A DNA stretch of 40,259 nt. Source: an uncultured Magnetospirillum sp. GTDB taxonomy: Bacteria; Pseudomonadota; Alphaproteobacteria; Rhodospirillales; Magnetospirillaceae. Shown piece by piece: positions 33,055-40,259 of the stretch. Each line of letters starts with the position of its first letter. Position 1 is the stretch's first letter. The notes under the pieces are model-generated. The model was not told the origin of the DNA, did no database searches, and saw only the letters and a list, made by a program, of their open reading frames with translations. The stretch covers positions 1-40,259 of the forward strand of contig NZ_CAINTR010000179.1 of assembly GCF_903853455.1 (NCBI RefSeq). Direction: 5' to 3'. A program made the translations under genes and the position numbers.

Positions 33055-35919
33055 GTGCTGGTGGGTAAGCAGATTTTCGGGAGGGAGATCCGGCGTCGCC
33101 ATTTGGTGGCGCTCGCCGCGTTGCTGGCGACCCTGGGGCTGGCCCTGGCCTGGACGCTGTTGCCCAGTGCCGGCCTGCGCTGGGGACTGGTCAAGACCCT
33201 GCGCGGCCTCGGCATGGTCGAGGTCAGCGTGTCCGACGCCGACCTGTCGCTGTTTCGCGGCAATGTGGTGGTACGCCAGATGGTGGCGCGGCCGCCCATG
33301 GGCGCCGCCCTGGGAGTCAAGGACTTCACCCTGCGCTTCCGCTGGGCGCCGCTGCTGAACAAGCGGGTGGTGCTGGACCGGGTGGCGCTGGAAGGGGTCG
33401 AGATCGACATCCACCGTGACGCCGGCGGCGGCTTCGTCGTCAACGGCCTGCCGCTGGCCGTCGCCGCCACCCCGCCCGGCCAGAGCCCCGAGCAAGGATC
33501 GGAGTGGGGCATCGACGTCGCCACCCTGGAACTGTCCGACAGCCGGCTGGTGCTGACCGACGGCGACGCCAAGGCCGAGATCGCGGTGCAGCGGCTGGTC
33601 GTGGAGAACCTGCACAGCCGCGATCCCGCCAGCGCCCCCAGCTTCGCCCTGCAAGGCACCCTCAACGGCGCCACCGTCACGGTGAAGGGCAGCGTTTCCC
33701 CCTTCGCCGCCGACCCGTCCTTCACCTTCGACACCGTGCTGGGCGGCCTCGACCTCGGCCAGATCCGCGCCATGGCCGCCAAGGCGGGGGTGCACGGTCT
33801 GGGCGGTCGCGCCGATCTTGCCCTGACCGCCGCCGGAACCCTGCGCGACAGCGGGCTGGCGTTGCGGGCCAGCGGCAAGCTGGAGACGGATGGCCTGACC
33901 CTCGGCACGCCGGCGGCGATTGCGGCGACACGGCTGAGCCTCGACCTGCGCCACGCCGATTGGAGCGGCAGCCGCCTCGACCTGTCCGCCGGGCTGGAGG
34001 CGACCAACCTGCTGGTCAAGACGGCGGATGGCGGCGAGGGCTCCGCCGCCGGCCTGAAGCTCGACCTCGGGAGCCTGACCTTCGAGGCCGGCCGCCTCGA
34101 CCTTGCCGGCAGCTTGGAGGGCACCACCGTCGCCGGCAAGGCCCAAGGCGGATCGGGCTCCGCCGCCACGCTGAAGCTCGAGGCCGCCAAGCTCGCCTGG
34201 GACGGCAAGCTGGACTGGCAGGGCAGCCTGGGCCTCATCGGCGCCAAGGTCGCCGTCGGCGACACGGACGCCCAGCCGGATGCGCTGGCCTGGACCGGCC
34301 GCCTCGCCGTGGACCCCCGCGGCGATACGCCCTCCGGTCGCGCCGAGGGCCGGCTGGAGCTGGGGCCGCTGCGCCTCGCCCTCGCCGACACCGTCCTCGG
34401 CCAGAAGCACGCCACCGCCGAGGGCTGGGTGGAGTTCGGCCATGCAGCCCCCGGCCCCGTCACCGCCGCCCTCAAGCTGACCGCCGAGGGGCTGACGGCG
34501 AGCGAGCCGGCCAAGGGCCAAGGCTGGCTGGCGCTGGAGCGGCTGGACCTGGCCGGGATCTCGGCCACCGCCGACGGCACCGCCACGGTGGAGCGGCTGG
34601 TCGCCAACGGCTTGGCGGCGCTGAAGCGCGACGGCAAGGCCGGCTATCCCTGGCGGATCGAGGCCCGGTCCCTGCGGCTGGACCACCTCGCCCGCAATGC
34701 CGACGGCGACATGGCGGTGGCCGAAGCGCGCATGGACGGAATGACCGCCCGCCTGACCCGCACCAAGGGCGGGCTGCTGGGCGTGCCGCCTCCCTCGACC
34801 GCCAAACCCGCCGCCAAGGAGGAGGAGGACACGCCCGGATTCAGCCTGGGCCGCCTGACGGTGGGCGGCAACAGCAAGATCGTGTTCGAGGATCGCAGCT
34901 CGGGCGAGACCGTCCGCCTGGAGGCCCAGCCGGTGGACCTGTCGCTGGCCGATCTCGACAGCGACCGCCCCGACCGCGACAGCAGCTTCGACCTCCACGC
35001 CACCATCGGCGAGGCCAGCATCGCGGCGACCGGCGTGGCCCGCCCCTTCGCCGATCCCATCTCCGGCCGCGTCGACGGCCGCGTCACCGCCCTGGAACTG
35101 CCGCCGCTGTCGCCCTATCTGGCCGAGGCCCTGGGCGTCCATCTCCATACCGGCCATTTCGACGGCGCCTTCACTGGCGGCGTCGTCAAGGGCGCCCTGG
35201 ACGGCAAGCTGAGCGTGGAATTGTCCAATCTGTTCATCGCGCCCCCCGATCCCGACGCCCCCATCGCCAAGAAGATGGACATGCCCATCGAGACGGTGCT
35301 GGACCTGCTGCGCGACGGCGAGGACCGCATCCGCCTGTCGCTGCCGGTGCGCGGCGACCTGGCCAATCCCGACCTGGACATCAGCGACGCGGTGGCCCAG
35401 GCGGTGGCCGGTGCCCTGAAATCGACGGTGCTGACCACCCTGAAGCTGGCCTTTCCGGTGGCGACGCTGATCTCCATGGCGGTGGACGCCGAGGACAAGT
35501 CGCGGCTGGCCTTGGCGCCGCTGGCCTTCGCCCCCGGCGCCGACACCCTGTCCGACGAGCACCGCAAGACCTTGACCGGTGTCGCCGAGCTGATGCGGGG
35601 ACGCCCCGGCCTCAAGCTGACCCTGTGCGGCAAGGCCGATGCCGGGGACTGGCCCCCCCTGGCGGAAAGGCGCCGCGCCGAGGACAAGCCGCTGCTGGCC
35701 CGGCTGGAGCGCATGGTCGGGGTTCAGCGCAATGCCGCCGATGCCGGCCCCCTCGACCACGACGCCCTGACCGGTCTGGCGGAAAACCGGGCCGATGCCG
35801 CCAAGGAGTTCCTGGTGGACAGCGCCGGCATCGACGCCGGCCGCCTGTTCGCCTGCCGGGCCGAGGTGGAAGCGGCGGCCGGCGGCGACAAAGGCCCGAG
35901 GGTGGAACTTCTGCTCTGA
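33055..35919 (+). CDS. DUF748/AsmA-like envelope protein with OmpA-like C-terminus
   Basis: A 954-residue protein with an N-terminal membrane anchor (about 16-36), then long beta-rich repeats of the AsmA/DUF748 type: [20 protein letters not shown] (55-74), [20 protein letters not shown] (104-123), and many later units such as [20 protein letters not shown]. Residues about 600-760 form the DUF748 core ([20 protein letters not shown] and [20 protein letters not shown]). The last 130 residues look like an OmpA-type peptidoglycan-binding fold ([41 protein letters not shown]). Such proteins probably form periplasm-spanning grooves for lipid transport. GTG 33055 has GCGAGGCG upstream. Function is family-based inference. 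Confidence 0.87.
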   Translation: MLVGKQIFGREIRRRHLVALAALLATLGLALAWTLLPSAGLRWGLVKTLRGLGMVEVSVSDADLSLFRGNVVVRQMVARPPMGAALGVKDFTLRFRWAPLLNKRVVLDRVALEGVEIDIHRDAGGGFVVNGLPLAVAATPPGQSPEQGSEWGIDVATLELSDSRLVLTDGDAKAEIAVQRLVVENLHSRDPASAPSFALQGTLNGATVTVKGSVSPFAADPSFTFDTVLGGLDLGQIRAMAAKAGVHGLGGRADLALTAAGTLRDSGLALRASGKLETDGLTLGTPAAIAATRLSLDLRHADWSGSRLDLSAGLEATNLLVKTADGGEGSAAGLKLDLGSLTFEAGRLDLAGSLEGTTVAGKAQGGSGSAATLKLEAAKLAWDGKLDWQGSLGLIGAKVAVGDTDAQPDALAWTGRLAVDPRGDTPSGRAEGRLELGPLRLALADTVLGQKHATAEGWVEFGHAAPGPVTAALKLTAEGLTASEPAKGQGWLALERLDLAGISATADGTATVERLVANGLAALKRDGKAGYPWRIEARSLRLDHLARNADGDMAVAEARMDGMTARLTRTKGGLLGVPPPSTAKPAAKEEEDTPGFSLGRLTVGGNSKIVFEDRSSGETVRLEAQPVDLSLADLDSDRPDRDSSFDLHATIGEASIAATGVARPFADPISGRVDGRVTALELPPLSPYLAEALGVHLHTGHFDGAFTGGVVKGALDGKLSVELSNLFIAPPDPDAPIAKKMDMPIETVLDLLRDGEDRIRLSLPVRGDLANPDLDISDAVAQAVAGALKSTVLTTLKLAFPVATLISMAVDAEDKSRLALAPLAFAPGADTLSDEHRKTLTGVAELMRGRPGLKLTLCGKADAGDWPPLAERRRAEDKPLLARLERMVGVQRNAADAGPLDHDALTGLAENRADAAKEFLVDSAGIDAGRLFACRAEVEAAAGGDKGPRVELLL

Positions 35920-36031
35920 CGATGGTTCATATTCGGTGAAACGCGGTTCCGGCGCACTTCGCGCTTGTGCGGCGCAGCATCACGCAGCATTATTGCGGCC
36001 CGACCTGATTTGCCGCAAGAGGATTGCGCCC

Positions 36032-37081
36032 ATGACCACCAAGCCGCCCCGGAAGTTCTTCGAGCCGCTCGCCATCGGCGCGCCCGCTCCCTACCGCGAA
36101 CTGCCGGTCCGGCTGGAGCGCATGATCCATTTCTTCCCGCCGCATGTGGAGAAGATGCGGGCCAAGGCCGGCGAGATCGGCCGCACCGTCGACGTGCTGC
36201 TGGGCAACCTGGAAGACGCCATCCCCGCCGACGCCAAGGAAGCGGCCCGAGCCGGCTTCGTCGAGGTGGCCAAGGCCTGGGACAATCCTGAGACCGGACT
36301 GTGGACCCGCGTCAACTGTCTGAACTCGCCGTGGTTCCTCGACGACGTCACCACCATCGTCGCCGAGGCCGGCGACAAGGTCGATGTGGTCATGCTGCCC
36401 AAGGTCGAAGGCCCGTGGGACATCCACTATCTCGATCAGTTGCTGGCCCAGTTGGAGGCCAAGCACGCCGTCAAGCGGCCGATCCTGATCCACGCCATCC
36501 TGGAAACCGCGCTGGGGGTCGAGAACATCGCCGCCATCGCCCAAGCCAGCCCGCGCATGCACGGCATGAGCCTGGGGCCGGCCGATCTGGCCGCCTCGCG
36601 CGGCATGAAGACCACCCGTGTCGGCGGCGGCCATCCCTTCTACGGCGTGCTGGAAGACGCCGCCGAGGGCAAGCCGGGCCGCACCCTGTTCCAGCAGGAT
36701 CTGTGGCACTACACCGTCGCCAAGATGGTGGACGCCTGCCAGTCGGCGGGCATCAAGGCGTTCTACGGCCCGTTCGGCGACTTCTCCGACGACGCCGCCT
36801 GCGAGGCCCAGTTCCGCAACGCCTTCCTGCTGGGCTGCGCCGGCGGCTGGAGCCTGCACCCCAAGCAGATCGAGATCGCCAAGCAGGTGTTCAGCCCCGA
36901 GGCGAGCGAGGTCCTGTTCGCCCGGAAGATCCTGGACGCCATGCCCGACGGCACCGGCGCGGTGATGATCGACGGCAAGATGCAGGACGATGCCACCTGG
37001 AAGCAGGCCAAGGTCATGGTCGATCTGGCCAAGGCGGTGGCCGCCAAGGACCCGGCCATGGCCAAGGCCTACGGCTGGTAA
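36032..37081 (+). CDS. Malyl-CoA / beta-methylmalyl-CoA lyase (HpcH/HpaI aldolase, citrate-lyase beta type)
   Basis: A 349-residue TIM-barrel enzyme of the citrate-lyase beta-subunit family. It should cleave malyl-CoA to acetyl-CoA and glyoxylate, and methylmalyl-CoA to propionyl-CoA and glyoxylate. Marks are [11 protein letters not shown] (about 56-66) with the metal-side acidic residues, [11 protein letters not shown] with the catalytic Arg, [24 protein letters not shown], and [20 protein letters not shown] (about 178-197), typical of malyl-CoA lyases. It is slightly longer than the Rhodobacter Mcl1 (about 318). ATG 36032 has AAGAGGA upstream. It may serve the ethylmalonyl-CoA pathway or glyoxylate assimilation. 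No other pathway gene is nearby. Confidence 0.9.
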   Translation: MTTKPPRKFFEPLAIGAPAPYRELPVRLERMIHFFPPHVEKMRAKAGEIGRTVDVLLGNLEDAIPADAKEAARAGFVEVAKAWDNPETGLWTRVNCLNSPWFLDDVTTIVAEAGDKVDVVMLPKVEGPWDIHYLDQLLAQLEAKHAVKRPILIHAILETALGVENIAAIAQASPRMHGMSLGPADLAASRGMKTTRVGGGHPFYGVLEDAAEGKPGRTLFQQDLWHYTVAKMVDACQSAGIKAFYGPFGDFSDDAACEAQFRNAFLLGCAGGWSLHPKQIEIAKQVFSPEASEVLFARKILDAMPDGTGAVMIDGKMQDDATWKQAKVMVDLAKAVAAKDPAMAKAYGW

Positions 37082-37090
37082 GCCCGCTCC

Positions 37091-37121
37091 CTCCCGCTCC
37101 TCCCCTCGGGGGGAGCGGGAG
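37091..37121 (+). terminator. Terminator-like hairpin after malyl-CoA lyase
   Basis: CTCCCGCTCC (37091-37100) and GGAGCGGGAG (37112-37121) pair perfectly and the inner CCC/GGG extends the stem. It lies 10 bases behind the TAA stop. The following TCTCTACC is only weakly T-rich. A second small hairpin, CATCAC/GTGATG, follows at 37144-37161. The rest of the 37122-37268 gap holds no supported gene. Confidence 0.55.
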
Positions 37122-37268
37122 TCTCTACCCGGGAGGCGAGCGAGACATCACTTCCTTGTGATGCACGGCTGAGGAGTGCTGTGAGGGCGGAGCAGGCGGA
37201 AGCGCCGCCCCCTTCGGCCGCATCCTGCCCTTGCCGGACGCGGTGGTGCCCCCGGCCTTGCCCTGTCG

Positions 37269-38237
37269 TTAACCCATCGTCAGCACGATCTTGCCGGTGG
37301 CGGCGCGATCTTTCAGCAGAGCGATGGCGGCGGCGGCCTCGGACAGGTCCATCACCTTGGAGACATGGGGCGACAGCCGGCCGGCGGCCCACCAGTCCAG
37401 CGCCTCCTGCATGGAGGCCCGCACCAGGGCCGGATCGATCTTGCGGTAGGCGCCCCAGTAATAGCCGATCACGGTGACGTTCTTGACCAGCAGGATGTTG
37501 GCCGGAATCTGCGGCACCGTGCCGCTGGCGAAGCCGATGATGAGAATCCGGCCGTCAACGGCGATGCAGCGCAAGGAGGCGTCGAACACCGCGCCGCCCA
37601 CCGGATCGTAGATCACGTCGGCGCCGCGCCCGGCGGTCAGGGCCTTGACGCGCTCGCGGATATCCTCGGATTTGTAGTCGATCCCGAAATCGGCGCCGTG
37701 CTCCAGGGCCACCTTGACCTTGTCGGGACCGCCGGCAGTGCCGATCACCACCGCGCCCAGCGCCTTGCCCACTTCCACGGCGGTCAGGCCGACACCACCG
37801 GCGGCGCCGTGCACCACCAGGGTCTCGCCCGGTTTGAGGCCAGCCTTCCGCAGTCCCAAATGGGAGGTGCCGTAGGCCACCGGAAAACCGGCGGCGGTGA
37901 CGAAATCCAACGCGTCGGGCAGGGCGTAGACATCGGTCTGGTCCACCACCGCTTCCTCGGCGAAGGCACCGCCGGTGACGGTGGCCATCACCCGGTCGCC
38001 GGGCTTGCAGGTGGTGACGCCCGCCGCCACCTCCAGCACCGTGCCCGACAGTTCCATCCCCGGCACGAAGGGCGGTTCCATCTTTTCCTGGTACTTGCCG
38101 CCGGTGATCAGCGAGTCGGCGAAATTGACCCCGGCGGCATGGACCTTGATCCGGGCGCAGCCGGGCTTCATCTCGGGCGACGGGAATTCGGCGACGACCA
38201 GGGGTTGGCCGAAGGCGGGGCAGACGACGGCTTTCAT
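37269..38237 (-). CDS. Zinc-independent quinone oxidoreductase / MDR family
   Basis: A 322-residue medium-chain dehydrogenase/reductase. It starts MKAVVCPAFGQPLVVAEFPS and contains HAAGVNFADSLITGGKY (about 33-49), the NADP motif VHGAAGGVGLTAVEVGKALG (about 141-160), and YDPVGGAVFDASLRCIAVDG (about 208-227). The HAAGVN stretch has Asn in place of the Cys/His zinc ligand set and the structural-zinc cysteines are absent, as in the QOR (NADPH:quinone reductase) branch. Substrate not known; acyl-CoA or quinone are possible for relatives. ATG 38237 is followed in the minus direction by a normal frame. A small unknown gene lies 26 bp upstream on the same strand. Confidence 0.9.
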   Translation of the reverse strand: MKAVVCPAFGQPLVVAEFPSPEMKPGCARIKVHAAGVNFADSLITGGKYQEKMEPPFVPGMELSGTVLEVAAGVTTCKPGDRVMATVTGGAFAEEAVVDQTDVYALPDALDFVTAAGFPVAYGTSHLGLRKAGLKPGETLVVHGAAGGVGLTAVEVGKALGAVVIGTAGGPDKVKVALEHGADFGIDYKSEDIRERVKALTAGRGADVIYDPVGGAVFDASLRCIAVDGRILIIGFASGTVPQIPANILLVKNVTVIGYYWGAYRKIDPALVRASMQEALDWWAAGRLSPHVSKVMDLSEAAAAIALLKDRAATGKIVLTMG

Positions 38238-38263
38238 GGGGGGGCTCTCTACCGGACGGAGGT

Positions 38264-39211
38264 CTAAATCGTTGGGCGGCCGGGGGCCAGTTTCTGCGCC
38301 TGCCACGACTGCTTCAGCATGGTGAACAGCACGATCTCGGTCATCTGGGCGCGGCTCATGCCGCCGGCGGCCAGTTGGCCGCGGGCATGGTTGACCAGTT
38401 CGCGCGGCGCCTTGGGCGAGGACAGCAGATTGGTGATCAGCTCCTTGCGCACCAGCGGCGGGTATTTGAGGATCTCCTCGAACAGCGAGCCCTTGACCAC
38501 GAGGGGGATGAACTCGCTGACGAACATGCGATCGACGCACAGCGCGTAGATGCCGAAATCCAGCTTCCCCGCCACGGCGCGGGTGAATTCCAGGAACTCG
38601 TCGAGAAAGCCGCTCTCGGAAATCTTCTTGTCGATCAGCAGCTTGATGATGTCGAGAAAGGCTTGGTAGCGCAGCCGGGCGGGGCCGATGGTGCCGCCCA
38701 GCTCCTGCGCCAGTTCACGGATCTGAGACTCGCGGAAATTGGCGACGAGCAGCGCCTCGGCGGATTCGCGCACCGAATCGTCGAAGGCGGTTTCCTCGAT
38801 CAGCCGGAACAGATGCTCGTATTTGTGACGGTCGCGGGCCTTGACCTTGCTGGCCGCCACCGACAGCGGAATGATGGCGGCACGGGCCACCTGGCTGTCG
38901 CGGGCGACGATGGCGGCCATGGACATGGCCGCCAGATCGCCGATGGTCCCGTTCAGCAGATCGTCGGTGATCACCAGCCGCTCGCCGGGCGCCAGACTCA
39001 GATTGGTGTTGAGCGCGCCACACTCCATGAAATGGGTGGCAAGGTCGGTGGACCTGCCGCCGGGGGGCGCTGGACTGGGAGGCGCCGAACCGGGCGGCGC
39101 TGCGGTGGGAGCGTGTGGTGTACCCATTCGCGCATTGAGCCACATGACGGAGTCGCGAGCAAGGAGAATGGCCAGCATCTCCTTTCTTGTCCCACCCGGA
39201 GATGATATCAT
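38264..39211 (-). CDS. Conserved hypothetical helical protein
   Basis: A protein of up to 315 residues, all-helical by eye, without signal peptide or membrane segment. The N-terminal 60 residues are Pro/Ala-rich and probably disordered (TAAPPGSAPPSPAPPGG, about 36-52). The following part has charged heptad-like helices such as HKYEHLFRLIEETAFDDSVR and a C-terminal stretch MSRAQMTEIVLFTMLKQSWQ. I do not recognise a family; the helical repeats suggest a scaffold or regulatory protein. ATG 39211 is behind GAGAGG, but starts at 39178 or 39127 would also fit. It lies 26 bp before the quinone oxidoreductase gene and may be cotranscribed with it; it is divergent from the small gene at 39245. Confidence 0.65.
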   Translation of the reverse strand: MISSPGGTRKEMLAILLARDSVMWLNARMGTPHAPTAAPPGSAPPSPAPPGGRSTDLATHFMECGALNTNLSLAPGERLVITDDLLNGTIGDLAAMSMAAIVARDSQVARAAIIPLSVAASKVKARDRHKYEHLFRLIEETAFDDSVRESAEALLVANFRESQIRELAQELGGTIGPARLRYQAFLDIIKLLIDKKISESGFLDEFLEFTRAVAGKLDFGIYALCVDRMFVSEFIPLVVKGSLFEEILKYPPLVRKELITNLLSSPKAPRELVNHARGQLAAGGMSRAQMTEIVLFTMLKQSWQAQKLAPGRPTI

Positions 39212-39244
39212 GACCCTCTCAGTAGGGTGCGAGGCAGTTTCACC

Positions 39245-39481
39245 ATGGTCGATTCTTCGGGTGTCATTGGGTCAGCCGGCCAGGGCGGGTCGGTGTCCAA
39301 CATCCGCGACACGTTCAGCCGCGATCCGCGCGCCAGCCGTGGCGTCACCAGCGGCAGCGGCGGCTCCAATGGGGCGACCCCCAACGGTCCGCGCGGCCGT
39401 CGCATGCTGTCGCCCAGCACGCCGGTGGAAGCCCTCGACCGCAGCGCCCCGCGCGGCACCTATCTCGACATCCTGGCCTGA
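39245..39481 (+). CDS. Small disordered Ser/Gly-rich protein
   Basis: A 78-residue protein with an ATG at 39245 and a GAGGCAG site. Composition is Gly, Ser, Arg, Pro and Asn-rich (VTSGSGGSNGATPNGPRGRR in the middle), so it is predicted to be disordered except for a short conserved-looking end (RSAPRGTYLDILA). No membrane segment or signal. The start is only 33 bp from that of the divergent helical gene, so they share a promoter region. A family name is not known. A partner-binding tail (GTYLDILA) is a reasonable guess. Confidence 0.55.
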   Translation: MVDSSGVIGSAGQGGSVSNIRDTFSRDPRASRGVTSGSGGSNGATPNGPRGRRMLSPSTPVEALDRSAPRGTYLDILA

Positions 39482-39485
39482 GGCG

Positions 39486-40136
39486 TCAGCCCGCCTTCGG
39501 TTCGCGGTGGGCGAGGTAGTCGCTGAGTTCCTTCATCTTCATCGTCCACTCATACTCCTCCAGCCGCTCGCGGTCGAAGATGTCGGGGTCCTCCCGAGCC
39601 TGACGCAGATAGCGGATGGTGTAGGGGATGTGGGCCTCGCGCTCGACCTCGTTGCGCCCTAGGTTGGTGGCAAAGCTTTCCAGGAACGACGTCGATACCC
39701 GGGGAAACACCCGGTGGCAAGCCAGCACCAAGAAGTCGACCCATTCGGGCGGGAACCGGTTGAAGGCGGCCAGCAGATTGTCGCGGAAGGCACCTTCGCG
39801 CGCCTTCTGCTGGAAGATACGGGGGTCCTTTTCCTGCTCGTAGAGGTCATGGCAGACCCGCCAGGCGCCGTTCAGCTTCTCCCACCAGTCATTGGCGGGA
39901 TCGAGCAGCGACTGGAAGGTGTCGATCTCGCGGTTGCTGATCTTGGGAATGTCATAGGCGGCCGGGGCTATGGACGGTTGCAGCATGTCGCGGAGCGCCT
40001 TGGTGGCGTCCTTGACCTGAAGCACCTTCAGCCCATCCTTCTTGACCTCGACCAGCCGCAGGTCGTCCCACCCCTGGGTCCAGCCTTGCAGGATGCATTG
40101 TTCCAGCTGGCGCGTGAGATGGTTGGCGCGCGACAA
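39486..40136 (-). CDS. Conserved hypothetical protein, 5' end cut or re-started by an IS end
   Basis: Up to 216 residues, soluble and mostly helical: RQLEQCILQGWTQGWDDLRL near the start, DPANDWWEKLNGAWRVCHDL in the middle, and FATNLGRNEVEREAHIPYTI towards the end. The only in-frame upstream start is a TTG at 40136 inside the GCGACAATTA motif of the right-edge element, with no ribosome site; the true N-terminus is probably lost or was displaced. The stop lies four bases from that of the convergent small gene at 39245. Function unknown. Confidence 0.55.
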   Translation of the reverse strand: MSRANHLTRQLEQCILQGWTQGWDDLRLVEVKKDGLKVLQVKDATKALRDMLQPSIAPAAYDIPKISNREIDTFQSLLDPANDWWEKLNGAWRVCHDLYEQEKDPRIFQQKAREGAFRDNLLAAFNRFPPEWVDFLVLACHRVFPRVSTSFLESFATNLGRNEVEREAHIPYTIRYLRQAREDPDIFDRERLEEYEWTMKMKELSDYLAHREPKAG

Positions 40137-40259
40137 TTACGGTGGCCGGTCAGCGACAATTAGGATGACCGGTATGAGACACCGTCGAGTAGCACCTATA
40201 CCGCTATCACAAGCAAGCATTGCTCAGCAATAAGGAAGTGCAGCGACAATTACGGTAAT
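40130..40259. mobile_element. Insertion-sequence end (IS21-like?) at the right edge
   Basis: The motif GCGACAATTA(C/G)G occurs three times in one orientation, at 40130-40143, 40153-40166 and 40243-40256. CCGGTCA (40146-40152) and TGACCGG (40166-40172) flank the second. Multiple direct copies of a terminal motif are usual at the ends of IS21-family elements. The transposase genes would lie to the right, outside the window. The base composition (AT-rich) differs from the neighbouring gene. Identity is by pattern only. Confidence 0.45.

Noticed and set aside
32944-35760. 938-codon minus-strand frame opposite the DUF748 gene
   Set aside because: It is a shadow frame with Gly/Gln/His-rich composition; the plus-strand frame has a membrane anchor, domain repeats and a normal end.

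Overview
The window looks like chromosome from a high-GC alphaproteobacterium of the Rhodospirillales, most probably Magnetospirillum or a close relative. This is an inference from gene content and protein style: many methyl-accepting chemotaxis proteins (MCPs), two phasins, a malyl-CoA lyase, a YbjN/ProC/UbiK-type neighbourhood, aerobic-style late cobalamin genes and uniformly GC-rich codons. No rRNA, tRNA or CRISPR array was seen.

Left edge (1-2678) is accessory DNA. It starts with a chain of hairpins (8-181) that reads as a structured RNA and resembles the HEARO/omega-RNA class, but no IscB-type nuclease follows it. Two genes come next, a 104-residue protein of unknown function and a 432-residue P-loop ATPase of the DUF3987/YfjI type. 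Each lies behind a copy of the same 118-bp repeat. The block ends inside an MCP gene (2611-4341, minus strand), which is cut at the signalling tip and is therefore a pseudogene.

The middle (4.6-25 kb) is ordinary chromosome: an intact MCP, a phasin, a patatin-like phospholipase, a large PLP-dependent amino acid decarboxylase with a GNAT acetyltransferase behind it, an O-acetylhomoserine sulfhydrylase coupled to an alpha/beta hydrolase, a two-gene YeeE/YedE membrane pair, small envelope proteins, a Cys-cluster protein, CstA with its YbdD partner, a Cache-domain MCP, a CheR methyltransferase, thiol peroxidase and a second phasin. From 25 to 29 kb come ybjN-proC, a UbiK-like gene, and the cobalamin genes cobT, cobS and a CobC-like phosphatase.

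From 29.2 to 32.3 kb a NIT-domain MCP is followed at once by a STAS protein and an overlapping HATPase, so a chemoreceptor appears joined to a partner-switching pair. Then follow an HNH endonuclease, a giant DUF748/AsmA-like envelope protein, malyl-CoA lyase, a quinone-oxidoreductase-like enzyme and three poorly known genes. The right edge (40130-40259) carries repeated GCGACAATTA motifs that look like an insertion-sequence end, and the last gene is cut or re-started there.

A recurring theme is a family of palindrome-rich intergenic repeats of about 135-150 bp (4924, 8532, 15491, 28386). Their stems keep pairing while the sequence changes. Two copies begin directly behind a TAA stop codon and a third overlaps a TGA stop.
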